A DNA stretch of 64,000 bases from Microbacteriaceae bacterium (lineage in GTDB: Bacteria; Actinomycetota; Actinomycetes; Actinomycetales; Microbacteriaceae), in assembly GCA_004297935.1 (NCBI GenBank), contig SCRE01000002.1, positions 1 through 64,000 on the forward strand, given 5' to 3'. The notes beneath the pieces were generated by a model. That model did no database searches, had not been told where the DNA came from, and worked only from the letters and a program-made list of their open reading frames with translations. Below, piece after piece: positions 16,926 to 26,165 of this stretch; positions within the stretch are counted from its first letter, which is position 1, and every line of letters starts with the position of its first letter. Both the position numbers and the translations under genes were made by a program.

Positions 16926-17738
16926 ATGAGGCTCAGCCTCGTGCAGATCGACGCAGGCGTCGACAAGACACGCAATCTCGAGCTCGTGCGCGACGGGGCG
17001 AGGGCCGCCCGCGACGCGGGTGCGCGCCTCGTCGCCTTCCCGGAGTTCTCCATGTATGAGAAGAAGGTCGTCGACGGCACGTTCGCCGGCGCGGCGGAGC
17101 CGCTCGGCGGACCCTTCGCCACCGGCTTGGCGGCGATCGCAGCCGAGTTGGCGGTGACCCTCGTGGTCGGCATCGTCGAGAGCAATCCGAACGACCCGCG
17201 CCCGTTCAACACGCTGCTCGTGGTCGACGAGACCGGCCGCGTGCGGGCTCGGTACCGCAAGGTGCACCTGTTCGACTCCTACGGTTTTCACGAGTCCGCG
17301 TGCATTGCGCCGTCGCCCAGCCTGGAGCCGGTCGTCTTCGATGTGGACGGCATCACCGTCGGCCTGATGACCTGCTACGACCTGCGCTTTCCTGAACTCG
17401 GCCGGGAGCTGGCTGATGCCGGCGCCGAACTGGTCCTGGTGTGCTCATCATGGGTGCCGGGGGAGGGCAAGGCCGATCAGTGGCGCGTGCTCGCACAGGC
17501 GCGAGCCATCGAGAACTCATATTTCGTCGGAGCCGTCTCGCAGACCCCACCGGTGTCCATCGGCCGTAGCCTGCTCGTCGACCCGCTGGGCGCCATCGTC
17601 GGAGAGCTGGACGAACCTCCCGCGCTGGGCACCTTCGACCTCGACCCGGCGGATGTCATTGCGGCGCGCGAGAAGAACCCCGCCCTGACGCACCGGCGCT
17701 ACTCGATCAGTCGCGAGGAATCCGCTCTCTCGGCATAG
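16926..17738 (+). CDS. Nitrilase-superfamily amidohydrolase (Nit2-like size)
   Basis: A 270-residue carbon-nitrogen hydrolase with all three catalytic residues: E40 (AFPEFS), K112 (YRKVHLFD) and C150 (TCYDLRFPE). The KVHLFD and CYDLRFPE motifs resemble omega-amidase/Nit-type enzymes. ATG 16926 is chosen over a longer frame because GAAGGAGAC precedes it. The gene is 160 bp downstream of the permease and may share its transcript. With GABA aminotransferase and succinate-semialdehyde dehydrogenase further on, an omega-amide or N-acyl-GABA route is possible but inferred. Confidence 0.87.
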   Translation: MRLSLVQIDAGVDKTRNLELVRDGARAARDAGARLVAFPEFSMYEKKVVDGTFAGAAEPLGGPFATGLAAIAAELAVTLVVGIVESNPNDPRPFNTLLVVDETGRVRARYRKVHLFDSYGFHESACIAPSPSLEPVVFDVDGITVGLMTCYDLRFPELGRELADAGAELVLVCSSWVPGEGKADQWRVLAQARAIENSYFVGAVSQTPPVSIGRSLLVDPLGAIVGELDEPPALGTFDLDPADVIAAREKNPALTHRRYSISREESALSA

Positions 17739-17848
17739 CCCGAACCGGGCGCGGCCGACGTCGCCAGCCGCGAGGTGCGCCGGCCGGTAGCGAACAACCG
17801 GCGAGGGTTGATCGGAATATCTGCGGTGCCGACCGGGTTGTGCGTCTT

Positions 17849-18265
17849 ATGCCCGATTGGAACAAGCAGATCATCGAAGAATTCCGTGCGAACGATGGCA
17901 AGGTGGGCGGCAACTTCGCCGGCGCGCCACTGGTGCTCATCCACCACACCGGACGCAAGAGCGGTCGAGCGCTTGTCACGCCGACGATGTACCTGGCCGA
18001 CGAGCGGCCGGACACGATCTACGTCTTCGCGTCCAAGGCCGGCGCCCCCACGAATCCCGACTGGTACAAGAACCTGGTCGCGGCCGGTCGCGGCGAGGTG
18101 GAGGTCGGCACAGAGACGTACCCGGTCGAGGTCCAGGACGTGACGGGTGCAGAGCGCGACCGCATCTATGCAGAGCAGGCGCGTCGCTACCCCGGCTTCG
18201 CCGACTACGAGAAGAAGGCGGCCGGCATCCGCACTATTCCGGTACTGGCGCTGACGCGCGTCTGA
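17849..18265 (+). CDS. F420-dependent (deazaflavin) oxidoreductase, DDN/DUF385 family
   Basis: A 138-residue split-barrel protein of the nitroreductase/deazaflavin family, characteristic of actinobacteria that make coenzyme F420. The hallmark GRKSGRALVTPTMYL (about 33-47) and NPDWYKNLVAAGRGEVEV (about 66-83) are present. ATG 17849 is preferred; GTG 17840 is in frame. The 3' end overlaps the convergent PucR gene by 32 bases. The reaction and substrate are unknown. Confidence 0.88.
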   Translation: MPDWNKQIIEEFRANDGKVGGNFAGAPLVLIHHTGRKSGRALVTPTMYLADERPDTIYVFASKAGAPTNPDWYKNLVAAGRGEVEVGTETYPVEVQDVTGAERDRIYAEQARRYPGFADYEKKAAGIRTIPVLALTRV

Positions 18266-19898
18266 CCGCCGTTCGACGGGGGCTGCCCCCGCCGCCATCG
18301 TCGGCAACGGCCAAGAGCGCGGCCCACAGTTCTGCGCGTGCCTGAAACGTCGTGAGGTCGCACCCGAGCAAGCGTTCGATCATGCCGATACGCGCCCGCA
18401 GCGTGTGCCGATGCACACCGAGTTCCCGCGCAGCCGCCTCGTACCCGCCGTTGTGCGAGAGCCAGGATCGCAGGGTCGCGACGAGATCGCTCTGCTGCGT
18501 CCGATCGTGGCTGCGCAGCGGTGCGAGCACCTGCAGCCCGACCTCGCGAACCTGTGAACCGTCGAGCAGGGCCAGCACTCCGCGAGCGGCCACGTCGGCG
18601 AAATCCGCGACGGTCTCGTCGGCACGGGCACGTTCGCGAGCTTGTTCGGCCTGGGTCAGGGCACGCCCCAACTCCGTCCACGGCTGCGGCTCCGAGACCC
18701 CGACCCGAAGCTCGAGCTCACCGGCGAGCTCGGCGACGAGACCGCGCGCGTCGGCGCTGGCACACAGCACCGTCCGCACGTCGTCTGTGGCAAAGAACAA
18801 TCGCCCACGGGCATCCGCTGCGTGCAGTTCGAGCCGCTCTGTGACGCTCTCCAACCGTTCGGCGGGCACGTCGGCGACGGCCACGATCACGGGTTCAGCC
18901 GGCAGCGTTCCCCACATCTGCCTGGAGATGTTCTCGACGAGTTCCACTTCGCCGTTCGTCAGGAGCCGCAGCAATCCCGCTCGCAGGTGGCTGCGGGCTC
19001 GATCGAGCGTGTGGTTCTGCTCGAGCGCCAGGCCGGCCAAGGCGACGACGCTTGTGGCCACCTGCTGACCGGCCTCGTCCAGCCCGGCCGACCCGCCGAA
19101 CACCAGGATGCCGCGCAGCCGGCCGCCCGCTCCGAGCGTCTGCAGCGTCAGCTTCTCCGTTCCGACCGTCACGGTGACGCTCGCCCGCTGGCCGCGACGC
19201 AGCAACCGAACCGCCTCGGCACGCACCGACTCGATGGCGTCAGCGCCGGTTATGCCGTCAGCACCGGTTGCAGCGCCGAGCGGGAAGATCCGGTCGAGCG
19301 TACCGGCCGCATCGAACAGTGCGACCCAGTGGTCCAGTTGCCGGGACAACTCGGCCAGGGTGGAGGAGAGGCCATCGGGCCGGGTCGCCGCGACGGAGAT
19401 GGCCCGCTGGGCCCGCAACGCCCACGTGCTGCGCGCGTATGCGTCTTCCGCCGCAATGTCGGCGGCCAGACGGGCGATGGCGATGAACGGTGTTCGGTAT
19501 GGCACCTCGAACAGCGGCAAGCCTTGATCTCGGCAGGCGGTGACAAGCGACTGCGGCGTTGCGTCGAGCACCACACCGGTGCCGAAGCCCAGTCCGACGA
19601 TGCCCAACGCGATCAGGCGCGCCACATAGTCGTCCGTCATGCGCCGAGCGAGGTTCGGGCCGGCGAGTGCACCCGCACCGGAGTCTGCACCCGCGGTGTC
19701 GGCGGGAAATTGCGATCCCGTGGTGAGCAACACCTGACCGGGCGAGAGGAACGGCGTCGGATCCGCCAGATCGGAACTGTGGACCCAGGGCACCGGCAGT
19801 CCGAGGATGCCGGACGGCAACTGCGCTTCCGGCGTCAGCAGCCGCAGGCCGAGAGCGGCATCCCCGAGCAAGCGACGCACAGTGGCGGGCATCCGCAT
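18234..19898 (-). CDS. PucR-family transcriptional regulator
   Basis: A 554-residue regulator with the N-terminal PucR purine-catabolism-type sensor domain (about 15-140), a central GGDEF-like helical region and a C-terminal helix-turn-helix (about 480-535; GGYEAAARELGVHRHTLRARI). It is divergent from gabT. PucR proteins in such positions activate GABA or purine catabolism genes. A CTTATTGTATAAG palindrome lies between the two genes. The stop codon falls inside the end of the F420-reductase gene. Confidence 0.88.
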   Translation of the reverse strand: MRMPATVRRLLGDAALGLRLLTPEAQLPSGILGLPVPWVHSSDLADPTPFLSPGQVLLTTGSQFPADTAGADSGAGALAGPNLARRMTDDYVARLIALGIVGLGFGTGVVLDATPQSLVTACRDQGLPLFEVPYRTPFIAIARLAADIAAEDAYARSTWALRAQRAISVAATRPDGLSSTLAELSRQLDHWVALFDAAGTLDRIFPLGAATGADGITGADAIESVRAEAVRLLRRGQRASVTVTVGTEKLTLQTLGAGGRLRGILVFGGSAGLDEAGQQVATSVVALAGLALEQNHTLDRARSHLRAGLLRLLTNGEVELVENISRQMWGTLPAEPVIVAVADVPAERLESVTERLELHAADARGRLFFATDDVRTVLCASADARGLVAELAGELELRVGVSEPQPWTELGRALTQAEQARERARADETVADFADVAARGVLALLDGSQVREVGLQVLAPLRSHDRTQQSDLVATLRSWLSHNGGYEAAARELGVHRHTLRARIGMIERLLGCDLTTFQARAELWAALLAVADDGGGGSPRRTAVRRASAPVPE

Positions 19899-19950
19899 CC
19901 TCCTCGATCAGCACATGTACACGGCGGCCATGAAATCGGACGAGATTGTG

Positions 19951-19963
19951 CTTATTGTATAAG
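19951..19963. promoter_or_regulatory. Palindrome between pucR and gabT
   Basis: CTTAT-TGT-ATAAG is a perfect short palindrome in the 156-bp divergent promoter region and includes a TATAAG that could be a -10 element. It may be a PucR site. Confidence 0.4.
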
Positions 19964-20054
19964 ACCGGCGCAGCGTCCATCTGCATACCATTGCGCATCG
20001 GCACCGTTGCGGACTGAGCGCGGTGCGTTCCGCACTCTCACCGCTGGAGCAGCA

Positions 20055-21416
20055 ATGACACTCGTCACGGAAACCTCGCAACGCCTCGCGGGAGGACCAG
20101 ACCTCCCGCAGCGTCGCAACCTCGTCACCGCGATTCCCGGACCGAAGTCCGCGGCGTGGCTGGCGCGCAAGGCGGAGGCCGTCGCATCCGGCGTCGGTCA
20201 CACGATGCCCATGTTCGCCGCAGCAGCCGGCGGGGGAGTGCTCGTCGACATCGACGGCAACTCGTTCATCGACCTCGGCTCCGGCATCGCGGTCACCGGC
20301 GTGGGCAACAGCGCACCCCGCGTGGTCGAGGCCGTGCGGGCACAGGTCGAACAGTTCACCCACACCTGCTTCACCATCACGCCGTACGACTCGTACGTGC
20401 AAGTGGCGGAGGCGCTCAATCGGCTCACGCCCGGCAACCACACCAAGCGCAGTGCGCTGTTCAACTCCGGTGCTGAAGCCGTCGAGAACGCGGTCAAGAT
20501 CGCCCGCCACTACACCGGGCGCCAGGCCGTCGTCGCGTTCGACCACGCCTATCACGGGCGCACCAACCTCACCATGGCGCTCACCGCGAAGAACCAGCCG
20601 TACAAGAACGGCTTCGGGCCGTTCGCCCCCGAAATCTATCGGGCGCCGCTGTCCTACCCCCTGCGTGACGGAGGCCTCGACGGCGTCACCGCGGCGCGCA
20701 ATGCCATCACCATGATCGAGAAGCAGATCGGCGCGTCCAACCTGGCCGCACTGATCATCGAACCCATTCAGGGCGAGGGCGGCTTCATCGTTCCGGCCGA
20801 CGGGTTCCTGCCGGCCCTGCTCGACTGGGCCCGCGCCAACGGCGTCGTGTTCATCGCCGACGAGGTGCAGACCGGATTCGGTCGCACCGGCGACATGTTC
20901 GCCTGCAACCACGAGAACATCGTGCCCGATCTCGTGGTGACGGCCAAGGGCATCGCGGGCGGCTTGCCGTTGTCGGCCGTCACCGGCCGTGCGGAGATCA
21001 TGGACGCTCCACAGTCCGGTGGTCTCGGCGGCACATACGCCGGCAGTCCACTGGCCTGCGTCGCAGCACTCGCCGCCATCGCATCCTACGAGCAAGACGA
21101 CCTGCTCACCCGAGCGCGCCGCATCGGCGAGATCATCGCAGAGCGCTTCGGCACTCTCAAAGAGGCCGATGCCCGCATCGGCGACGTGCGCGGCCGCGGC
21201 GCCATGATGGCGATCGAACTCGTCGATCCCGGCACAGGCGAACCGGATGCCGCGCTCACCTCACGCGTCGCAGCCGCCGCTCATCAGGCCGGCGTCATCG
21301 TGCTCACCTGCGGAACCTACGGCAATGTCATCCGATTCCTGCCGCCGTTCAGCATCTCGGACGAGCTGCTCGACGAGGGCCTGCAGGTCGTCGCGGATGC
21401 ACTGGCCGCCGCATGA
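20055..21416 (+). CDS. gabT: 4-aminobutyrate aminotransferase
   Basis: A 453-residue class III PLP aminotransferase that moves the amino group of GABA to 2-oxoglutarate, giving succinate semialdehyde. The PLP lysine is K298 (VVTAKGIAGG), preceded by the DEVQTGFGRTG motif (269-279); NSGAEAVENAVK (137-148) binds the phosphate. ATG 20055 follows GGAGCAGCA. It is followed 144 bp later by succinate-semialdehyde dehydrogenase, completing the GABA shunt to succinate, and is divergent from the PucR regulator. Confidence 0.95.
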   Translation: MTLVTETSQRLAGGPDLPQRRNLVTAIPGPKSAAWLARKAEAVASGVGHTMPMFAAAAGGGVLVDIDGNSFIDLGSGIAVTGVGNSAPRVVEAVRAQVEQFTHTCFTITPYDSYVQVAEALNRLTPGNHTKRSALFNSGAEAVENAVKIARHYTGRQAVVAFDHAYHGRTNLTMALTAKNQPYKNGFGPFAPEIYRAPLSYPLRDGGLDGVTAARNAITMIEKQIGASNLAALIIEPIQGEGGFIVPADGFLPALLDWARANGVVFIADEVQTGFGRTGDMFACNHENIVPDLVVTAKGIAGGLPLSAVTGRAEIMDAPQSGGLGGTYAGSPLACVAALAAIASYEQDDLLTRARRIGEIIAERFGTLKEADARIGDVRGRGAMMAIELVDPGTGEPDAALTSRVAAAAHQAGVIVLTCGTYGNVIRFLPPFSISDELLDEGLQVVADALAAA

Positions 21417-21560
21417 CGTACGGGATGGTATCGAGCGACCGGCGATGCCGATCTGCGCACTATGCTGTGCTGAACCCGCTCAACGATCCGTCGCCGACCC
21501 GAACTGCTTGCGCTCGGATTAGTGTTGAATCCGTATCCCGACGATGTGAGGAAAATGCCC

Positions 21561-23048
21561 ATGTTTGATCGTTCCGTGTCCGCTACGGCCGAGTCCGAGC
21601 TGCTCGCCAGGGTTCCCGACGAGCTGTTCATCGGCGGTGAATGGGTGGCGGGCTCTGCCGCCGCTCCGATCCAGGTGCACGACCCTGCAACAGGCGCGGT
21701 GATCAAGACGATCGCGAATGCGAGCCCAGCCGACGGCATCCGCGCACTGGATGCCGCGGTCGCCGCAGCGGAGTCCTGGGCGGCCACCCCGCCGCGCGCA
21801 CGCGGTGAGCTGTTGCGGCGCGCGTTCGATCTGCTGCAGGAGCGACGCGAAGACTTCGCGTTGCTGATGACGCTGGAAATGGGCAAACCGCTGGCCGAGT
21901 CCAACGGTGAAGTCACCTACGGCGGCGAGTTCCTGCGCTGGTTCAGTGAGGAGGCCGTGCGGATCACCGGGCGTTACGGCATCAACCCGGAGGGCACCGG
22001 GCGCATGATCGTGTCGCAGCATCCGGTCGGTCCGTGCTATCTGATCACGCCGTGGAACTTCCCGCTCGCGATGGCCACCCGCAAGATCGCGCCGGCGCTG
22101 GCCGCCGGCTGCACGGTCGTGGTCAAGCCCGCCGAGCTGACGCCGCTGACGACGCTGTATTTCGTGAAGCTGCTCGAGGATGCCGGGTTGCAGGCCGGCG
22201 TCGTCAACGTGCTGACGACCTCCACTTCGGGGGCGGTGTCGGAGCCGATCATCGCGGATCCGCGGCTGCGCAAGCTGTCCTTCACCGGGTCGACTTCCGT
22301 CGGCCAGGCGCTGATCAAGCAGGCTGCACAGGGCGTGCTGCGCACCTCGATGGAACTCGGCGGCAATGCACCGTTCGTCGTGTTCGACGACGCCGACCTG
22401 GACAAGGCCGTCGACGGGGCGATCGCGGCGAAGTTCCGCAACATCGGGCAGGCCTGCACGGCGGCCAACCGGTTCATCGTGCACGAGTCTGTCGCCGACG
22501 AATTCGCCGCCCGCGTCACCGAGCGGGTGAAGGGCTTCGGCATCGGCCGTGGCACAGAGGCGAACGTGACGATCGGACCGTTGATCGACGATCGCGCAGT
22601 CGCCAAGGCTCACGAGTTGGTTGAGGATGCGCTCTCCCGCGGCGCGTCGCTGCTCAGCGGCGGCCACGCCATCGACGGTGCCGGAACATTCTTCGAGCCG
22701 ACCGTGATCGACAACGTGAAACCCGGCAGCGCCATCCTCACCGAGGAGATCTTCGGCCCCGTGCTGTCGATCACCCGCTTCGCCGAGGAGGACGAAGCCG
22801 TCGAAGCCGCGAACAACACGGAATACGGGCTCGTCGGCTACGTCTACACGCGGGACCTGGCCCGCGGCCAACGGATGATCGAGCGTCTGCAGACCGGCAT
22901 GATGGGCCTGAACCTGGGCGTGATCTCCAACGCTGCGGCGCCGTTCGGCGGTGTCAAGCAGTCCGGGCTCGGCCGCGAGGGCGGCTTCGAGGGCATCCAC
23001 GAGTACCTCTCAACCAAATACACGCTGACGCCCGACCCGTTCGCCTGA
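21561..23048 (+). CDS. gabD: Succinate-semialdehyde dehydrogenase [NAD(P)+]
   Basis: A 495-residue aldehyde dehydrogenase oxidising succinate semialdehyde to succinate. Motifs seen: TPWNFPLAM near 165, FTGSTSVGQ near 245, catalytic glutamate in MELGGNAP and catalytic cysteine in GQACTAANRF. The start ATG 21561 is favoured by GTGAGGA eight bases upstream; ATG 21555 and TTG 21522 are in frame. It forms a functional pair with gabT. The active-site loop GQACTAANR matches GabD rather than generic aldehyde dehydrogenases. Confidence 0.93.
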   Translation: MFDRSVSATAESELLARVPDELFIGGEWVAGSAAAPIQVHDPATGAVIKTIANASPADGIRALDAAVAAAESWAATPPRARGELLRRAFDLLQERREDFALLMTLEMGKPLAESNGEVTYGGEFLRWFSEEAVRITGRYGINPEGTGRMIVSQHPVGPCYLITPWNFPLAMATRKIAPALAAGCTVVVKPAELTPLTTLYFVKLLEDAGLQAGVVNVLTTSTSGAVSEPIIADPRLRKLSFTGSTSVGQALIKQAAQGVLRTSMELGGNAPFVVFDDADLDKAVDGAIAAKFRNIGQACTAANRFIVHESVADEFAARVTERVKGFGIGRGTEANVTIGPLIDDRAVAKAHELVEDALSRGASLLSGGHAIDGAGTFFEPTVIDNVKPGSAILTEEIFGPVLSITRFAEEDEAVEAANNTEYGLVGYVYTRDLARGQRMIERLQTGMMGLNLGVISNAAAPFGGVKQSGLGREGGFEGIHEYLSTKYTLTPDPFA

Positions 23049-23079
23049 TCCGGTCGCACCGCAACCCGACTCGACCTCG

Positions 23080-23166
23080 TTTCAAAACGACGGACTTTTT
23101 CGGCGACACGCCATGCCGAGCTCTCGGGAGCGGTGCGCCACGCGCATCCTCCGTCGTTTTGTGAAA
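23080..23166. repeat. Palindromic element family A, copy 1
   Basis: Left arm TTTCAAAACGACGGA (23080-23094) and right arm 23150-23166 are complementary apart from a 2-base insertion; the interior holds GACACGCC. Copies 2 and 3 lie at 31515-31606 and 44694-44777. This copy sits between the convergent gabD and LCP genes. Confidence 0.8.
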
Positions 23167-23179
23167 CTGCGCCGGTGCG

Positions 23180-24511
23180 CTAGCCGTTGTTGCCGACGGT
23201 GCAGGTCTGCTCGGCGGCGGTCTGGCCGGTCACGTTGCTCGGCAGGGCCACTGCGGTCGACGTCGGCGCCGGAGTGGATGTTCCGGATGCTGCGCCCGAT
23301 CCGGTGCTGGGCGTCCCGGTGCTCGTAGAACTCGTGCTCGTAGACCCCGTGCCCGCAACGCCCGTGCCCGCGGGGGTCGAGCCCGAGGCGAGCTTCGCTG
23401 CACGGCCCGGGATTCCGGTGAGCTGCAGCGGCTTGTCGGTTTGGAGTGCGCTGTTCAGGATCGCCGAGGCGGCGGCATCCGGAATGACGCGGTTGGTGTT
23501 GGCGGGATCGGCGTCCGTCGGGTATTGCAGAAAGACGATGTTGCCGAGCCCGATGTTCTTCAGCGCCAGGGCGATGCTGACCATCGTTGTCGGGCTGGTC
23601 AGCGTGTCGGAGAGCACCATGTTCTTCGTGGCGGCCTTGGCCAGCGAGTACAACGTCACCGGGTTGCCGAGCACGCCGGCGCTGTCGATCTTGCGCACGA
23701 GTGCCGACAGGAAGACCTGCTGACTGCTGATCCGGCCGAGGTCGCTGCCGTCGCCCACGCCGTGCCTGCTGCGGAGGAACGAGAGCGCCATCGCGCCGAC
23801 CAGCGTCTGCTGTCCGGCGGGCAGGTTCAATTGCGGGTTCGTGTACCGGTCCGTGACCGGGGTGGCCAGGCACACGGTGACCCCGCCGACCGCGTTCGAC
23901 ATCGCCGCGACGCCATCGAAGCTGATCTCCGCCGCGAACGGGATGGTCACGCCGATGAGCTGCTCGACGGTCAGGACCGTGCAGGACAGGCCGCCGGTCG
24001 ACAGCGTCGTGTTCATCATGTTCTGGTCTTGCGGCGATGACGATCCTCCGCCGGGCTGCGGGCAGGCCGGGATCGGCAACTCCATGTCACGCGGAATGCT
24101 GATCACGCTCGCGCTCTGGTGATTCTGTGCGATGTGGATCAGAATCGTGACGTCGTTGTTGCCTGCGCCCGAGCTTCCCGACAGCTCCGCTGCACTCGAG
24201 TACACGCCGCCCTGACCGGTGCGGGTGTCGGTTCCGACGAGCAACAGGTTGACCCCGCCCTGAATGGCCGCAACGTTCGGGATCGGCTCGGCGGTGTGCC
24301 CCGGCAGTGTCGCGAGGTGCACGCCCGGCTTGACGCTGCTGACGACATCCCATGCGGCATATGCCGTTATCGACCCGGCGCTGACGGTGAGGACGACAAG
24401 CGCCGCGATAAAGACCTTCGCGGCGATCAGCGGTGCGGACCGGCTCGCTCGAGCGTGTCGCACCGGCAGCGGGCCGCGCACGCGAGGGCGCCGCAGGTGA
24501 TCATCGGTCAT
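23180..24511 (-). CDS. LytR-CpsA-Psr (LCP) family cell-wall glycopolymer ligase
   Basis: A 443-residue membrane-anchored protein that attaches glycopolymers to peptidoglycan. A basic cytoplasmic N-terminus is followed by one transmembrane helix (about 28-50) and the extracellular LCP domain (about 85-300), with the key arginines in SIPRDMELP and RSRHGVGDGSDLGR. The C-terminal 90 residues are Ser/Thr/Gly/Ala-rich low complexity (SGTSTPAPTSTA) and probably a wall-spanning linker. Nearby mannose-nucleotide synthesis (54480) is too far off to be an operon partner. Confidence 0.9.
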   Translation of the reverse strand: MTDDHLRRPRVRGPLPVRHARASRSAPLIAAKVFIAALVVLTVSAGSITAYAAWDVVSSVKPGVHLATLPGHTAEPIPNVAAIQGGVNLLLVGTDTRTGQGGVYSSAAELSGSSGAGNNDVTILIHIAQNHQSASVISIPRDMELPIPACPQPGGGSSSPQDQNMMNTTLSTGGLSCTVLTVEQLIGVTIPFAAEISFDGVAAMSNAVGGVTVCLATPVTDRYTNPQLNLPAGQQTLVGAMALSFLRSRHGVGDGSDLGRISSQQVFLSALVRKIDSAGVLGNPVTLYSLAKAATKNMVLSDTLTSPTTMVSIALALKNIGLGNIVFLQYPTDADPANTNRVIPDAAASAILNSALQTDKPLQLTGIPGRAAKLASGSTPAGTGVAGTGSTSTSSTSTGTPSTGSGAASGTSTPAPTSTAVALPSNVTGQTAAEQTCTVGNNG

Positions 24512-24850
24512 CGTCTCGCCTCCTCCCAGGTCGCAGCGCAGGTGTCCTCAGCCGAGCACAACCGTCACAAAACGGTAGAGGGTGGATCTGGGCGCAGACC
24601 TCGTGTGAGCGCCCGTCACGTGGTGCCCTCGCGCGAACGGCGGATGCCGCCGGTTCCACAGGTCGATTTTCTCGCGTTTTTCCGGGATTTTCTAGCCGTC
24701 GCGTTCTCTGAGAGGATTCATACGAACTTCACCACCGGGAGTCGTGGCGTGCATTCTGGGAGCGCGGTGCGTGACTGCAGGTTGCTCGCACCCTGCAGTC
24801 CAAGGCGTGCGATCAGGGCGGAGGAATGGCCTCACGGTTAGGCTGGGAGC
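24512..24850. promoter_or_regulatory. Divergent intergenic region with inverted repeat and leaderless promoter
   Basis: This 339-bp gap between the LCP and thiolase genes holds no gene. A 9-base perfect inverted repeat, GACTGCAGG (24773-24781) with CCTGCAGTC (24792-24800), lies 50 bp before the thiolase start and could bind a regulator. A TAGGCT -10 box (24839-24844) ends 6 bp before ATG 24851. Confidence 0.5.
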
Positions 24851-26035
24851 ATGAGCAACGATGCCGTGATTGTCGATGTGGTGCGCACGCCGAGCGGACG
24901 TGGAAAACCCGGGGGAGCGCTGAACGGCATCCATCCGGTCGATCTGCTCAGCGGTCTGCTTGCCGAGTTGGTGCGGCGCAATGATCTCGATCCGGACCTC
25001 ATCGACGACGTGATCGCCGGATGCGTCGGTCAGGCGGGCGAACAGTCGTTCAACGTCGCGCGGAATGCGGCGCTCGCGGCTGGGTTCCCCGAGCACGTTC
25101 CCGGCACGACGATCGACCGGCAGTGCGGCTCGAGCCAGCAGGCTGCGACGTTCGCAGCGCAGGAGATCATGACCGGCATGCACGACATCGTGATTGCGTG
25201 CGGCGTGGAGTCGATGAGTCGGCTGCCGATCGGCGTCACCACGCTCGGTCGTGACCCGTACGGCGAACGCCTCGCCGAACGATACCCCGACGGACTCGTG
25301 AACCAGGGCGTGTCCGCCGAGCTGATTGCAGACAAGTGGGGCTTCGATCGCGAAACGCTCGATGCGTTCTCCGCCGCGTCGCACAAGCGAGCGGCAGAGG
25401 CGGCAGCGCGAGGCGATTTCGCCGGCGAACTCGTGCCCGTCATACGCTCTGACGGCTCCGTCGTCGACACCGACGAGACGGTGCGGCCGAGCACGACGGT
25501 CGAGGGACTCGCAGGGCTCGCCCCGTCATTCCGAACGGATGCGCTTGCCGCGCGGTTCCCGCAGCTCAGCTGGCAGATCACCCCCGGCAACTCGTCGCCG
25601 CTGACCGACGGGGCGTCCGCCGCGTTGATCATGGACGAAAAGCGCGCCGCAGAACTCGGCCTGACGCCGCGCGCCCGGTTCCACGCGTTCACGGTGGTCG
25701 GCAGCGACCCGCTGTACATGCTGACCGGCGTTCTGCCCGCGACCGCGAAGATCCTCGAGCGCACGGGCATGAGCATCGGCGACTTCGACGCATACGAGGT
25801 GAATGAGGCGTTCGCACCGGTGCCGCTCGCCTGGCTGCACGACTTCGGCGCCGATCCGGCCAAGCTCAACCCGGTCGGCGGAGCGATCGCTCTCGGGCAT
25901 CCGCTCGGCGCGTCGGGCGCGCGCCTGCTCGGCACGCTGCTGAACCAGCTCGAACGCACCGGCGGACGTTGGGGCCTGCAGACCATGTGCGAAGGCGGCG
26001 GAATGGCCAACGCCACCGTCATCGAGCGGCTCTGA
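24851..26035 (+). CDS. Acetyl-CoA acetyltransferase / 3-ketoacyl-CoA thiolase
   Basis: A 394-residue thiolase that cleaves or forms 3-ketoacyl-CoA. The nucleophilic cysteine is in IDRQCGSSQQ (about C92), and the other active-site motifs NEAFAP (about 316-321), GGAIALGHPLGASGAR (about 341-356) and CEGGGMANA are present. The transcript is probably leaderless from TAGGCT. A hydroxyacyl-CoA dehydrogenase-type SDR follows 130 bp downstream, so the pair likely serves fatty-acid or branched-chain acyl-CoA oxidation. Confidence 0.92.
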   Translation: MSNDAVIVDVVRTPSGRGKPGGALNGIHPVDLLSGLLAELVRRNDLDPDLIDDVIAGCVGQAGEQSFNVARNAALAAGFPEHVPGTTIDRQCGSSQQAATFAAQEIMTGMHDIVIACGVESMSRLPIGVTTLGRDPYGERLAERYPDGLVNQGVSAELIADKWGFDRETLDAFSAASHKRAAEAAARGDFAGELVPVIRSDGSVVDTDETVRPSTTVEGLAGLAPSFRTDALAARFPQLSWQITPGNSSPLTDGASAALIMDEKRAAELGLTPRARFHAFTVVGSDPLYMLTGVLPATAKILERTGMSIGDFDAYEVNEAFAPVPLAWLHDFGADPAKLNPVGGAIALGHPLGASGARLLGTLLNQLERTGGRWGLQTMCEGGGMANATVIERL

Positions 26036-26165
26036 CCGAAGCGAGCCCACGGCGCCACCGGTTGAGCGGCTCTGACTGTACGACACCGGCCGCCACGACA
26101 CCGGCCGCCACGACCATGAACCGAACGACGCCGCACCAAGCGGCCACTACCACGGAGGTTGTCAT

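Noticed and set aside
21519-23000. A 493-residue minus-strand frame
   Set aside because: Antisense to gabD, no domain, shadow composition.
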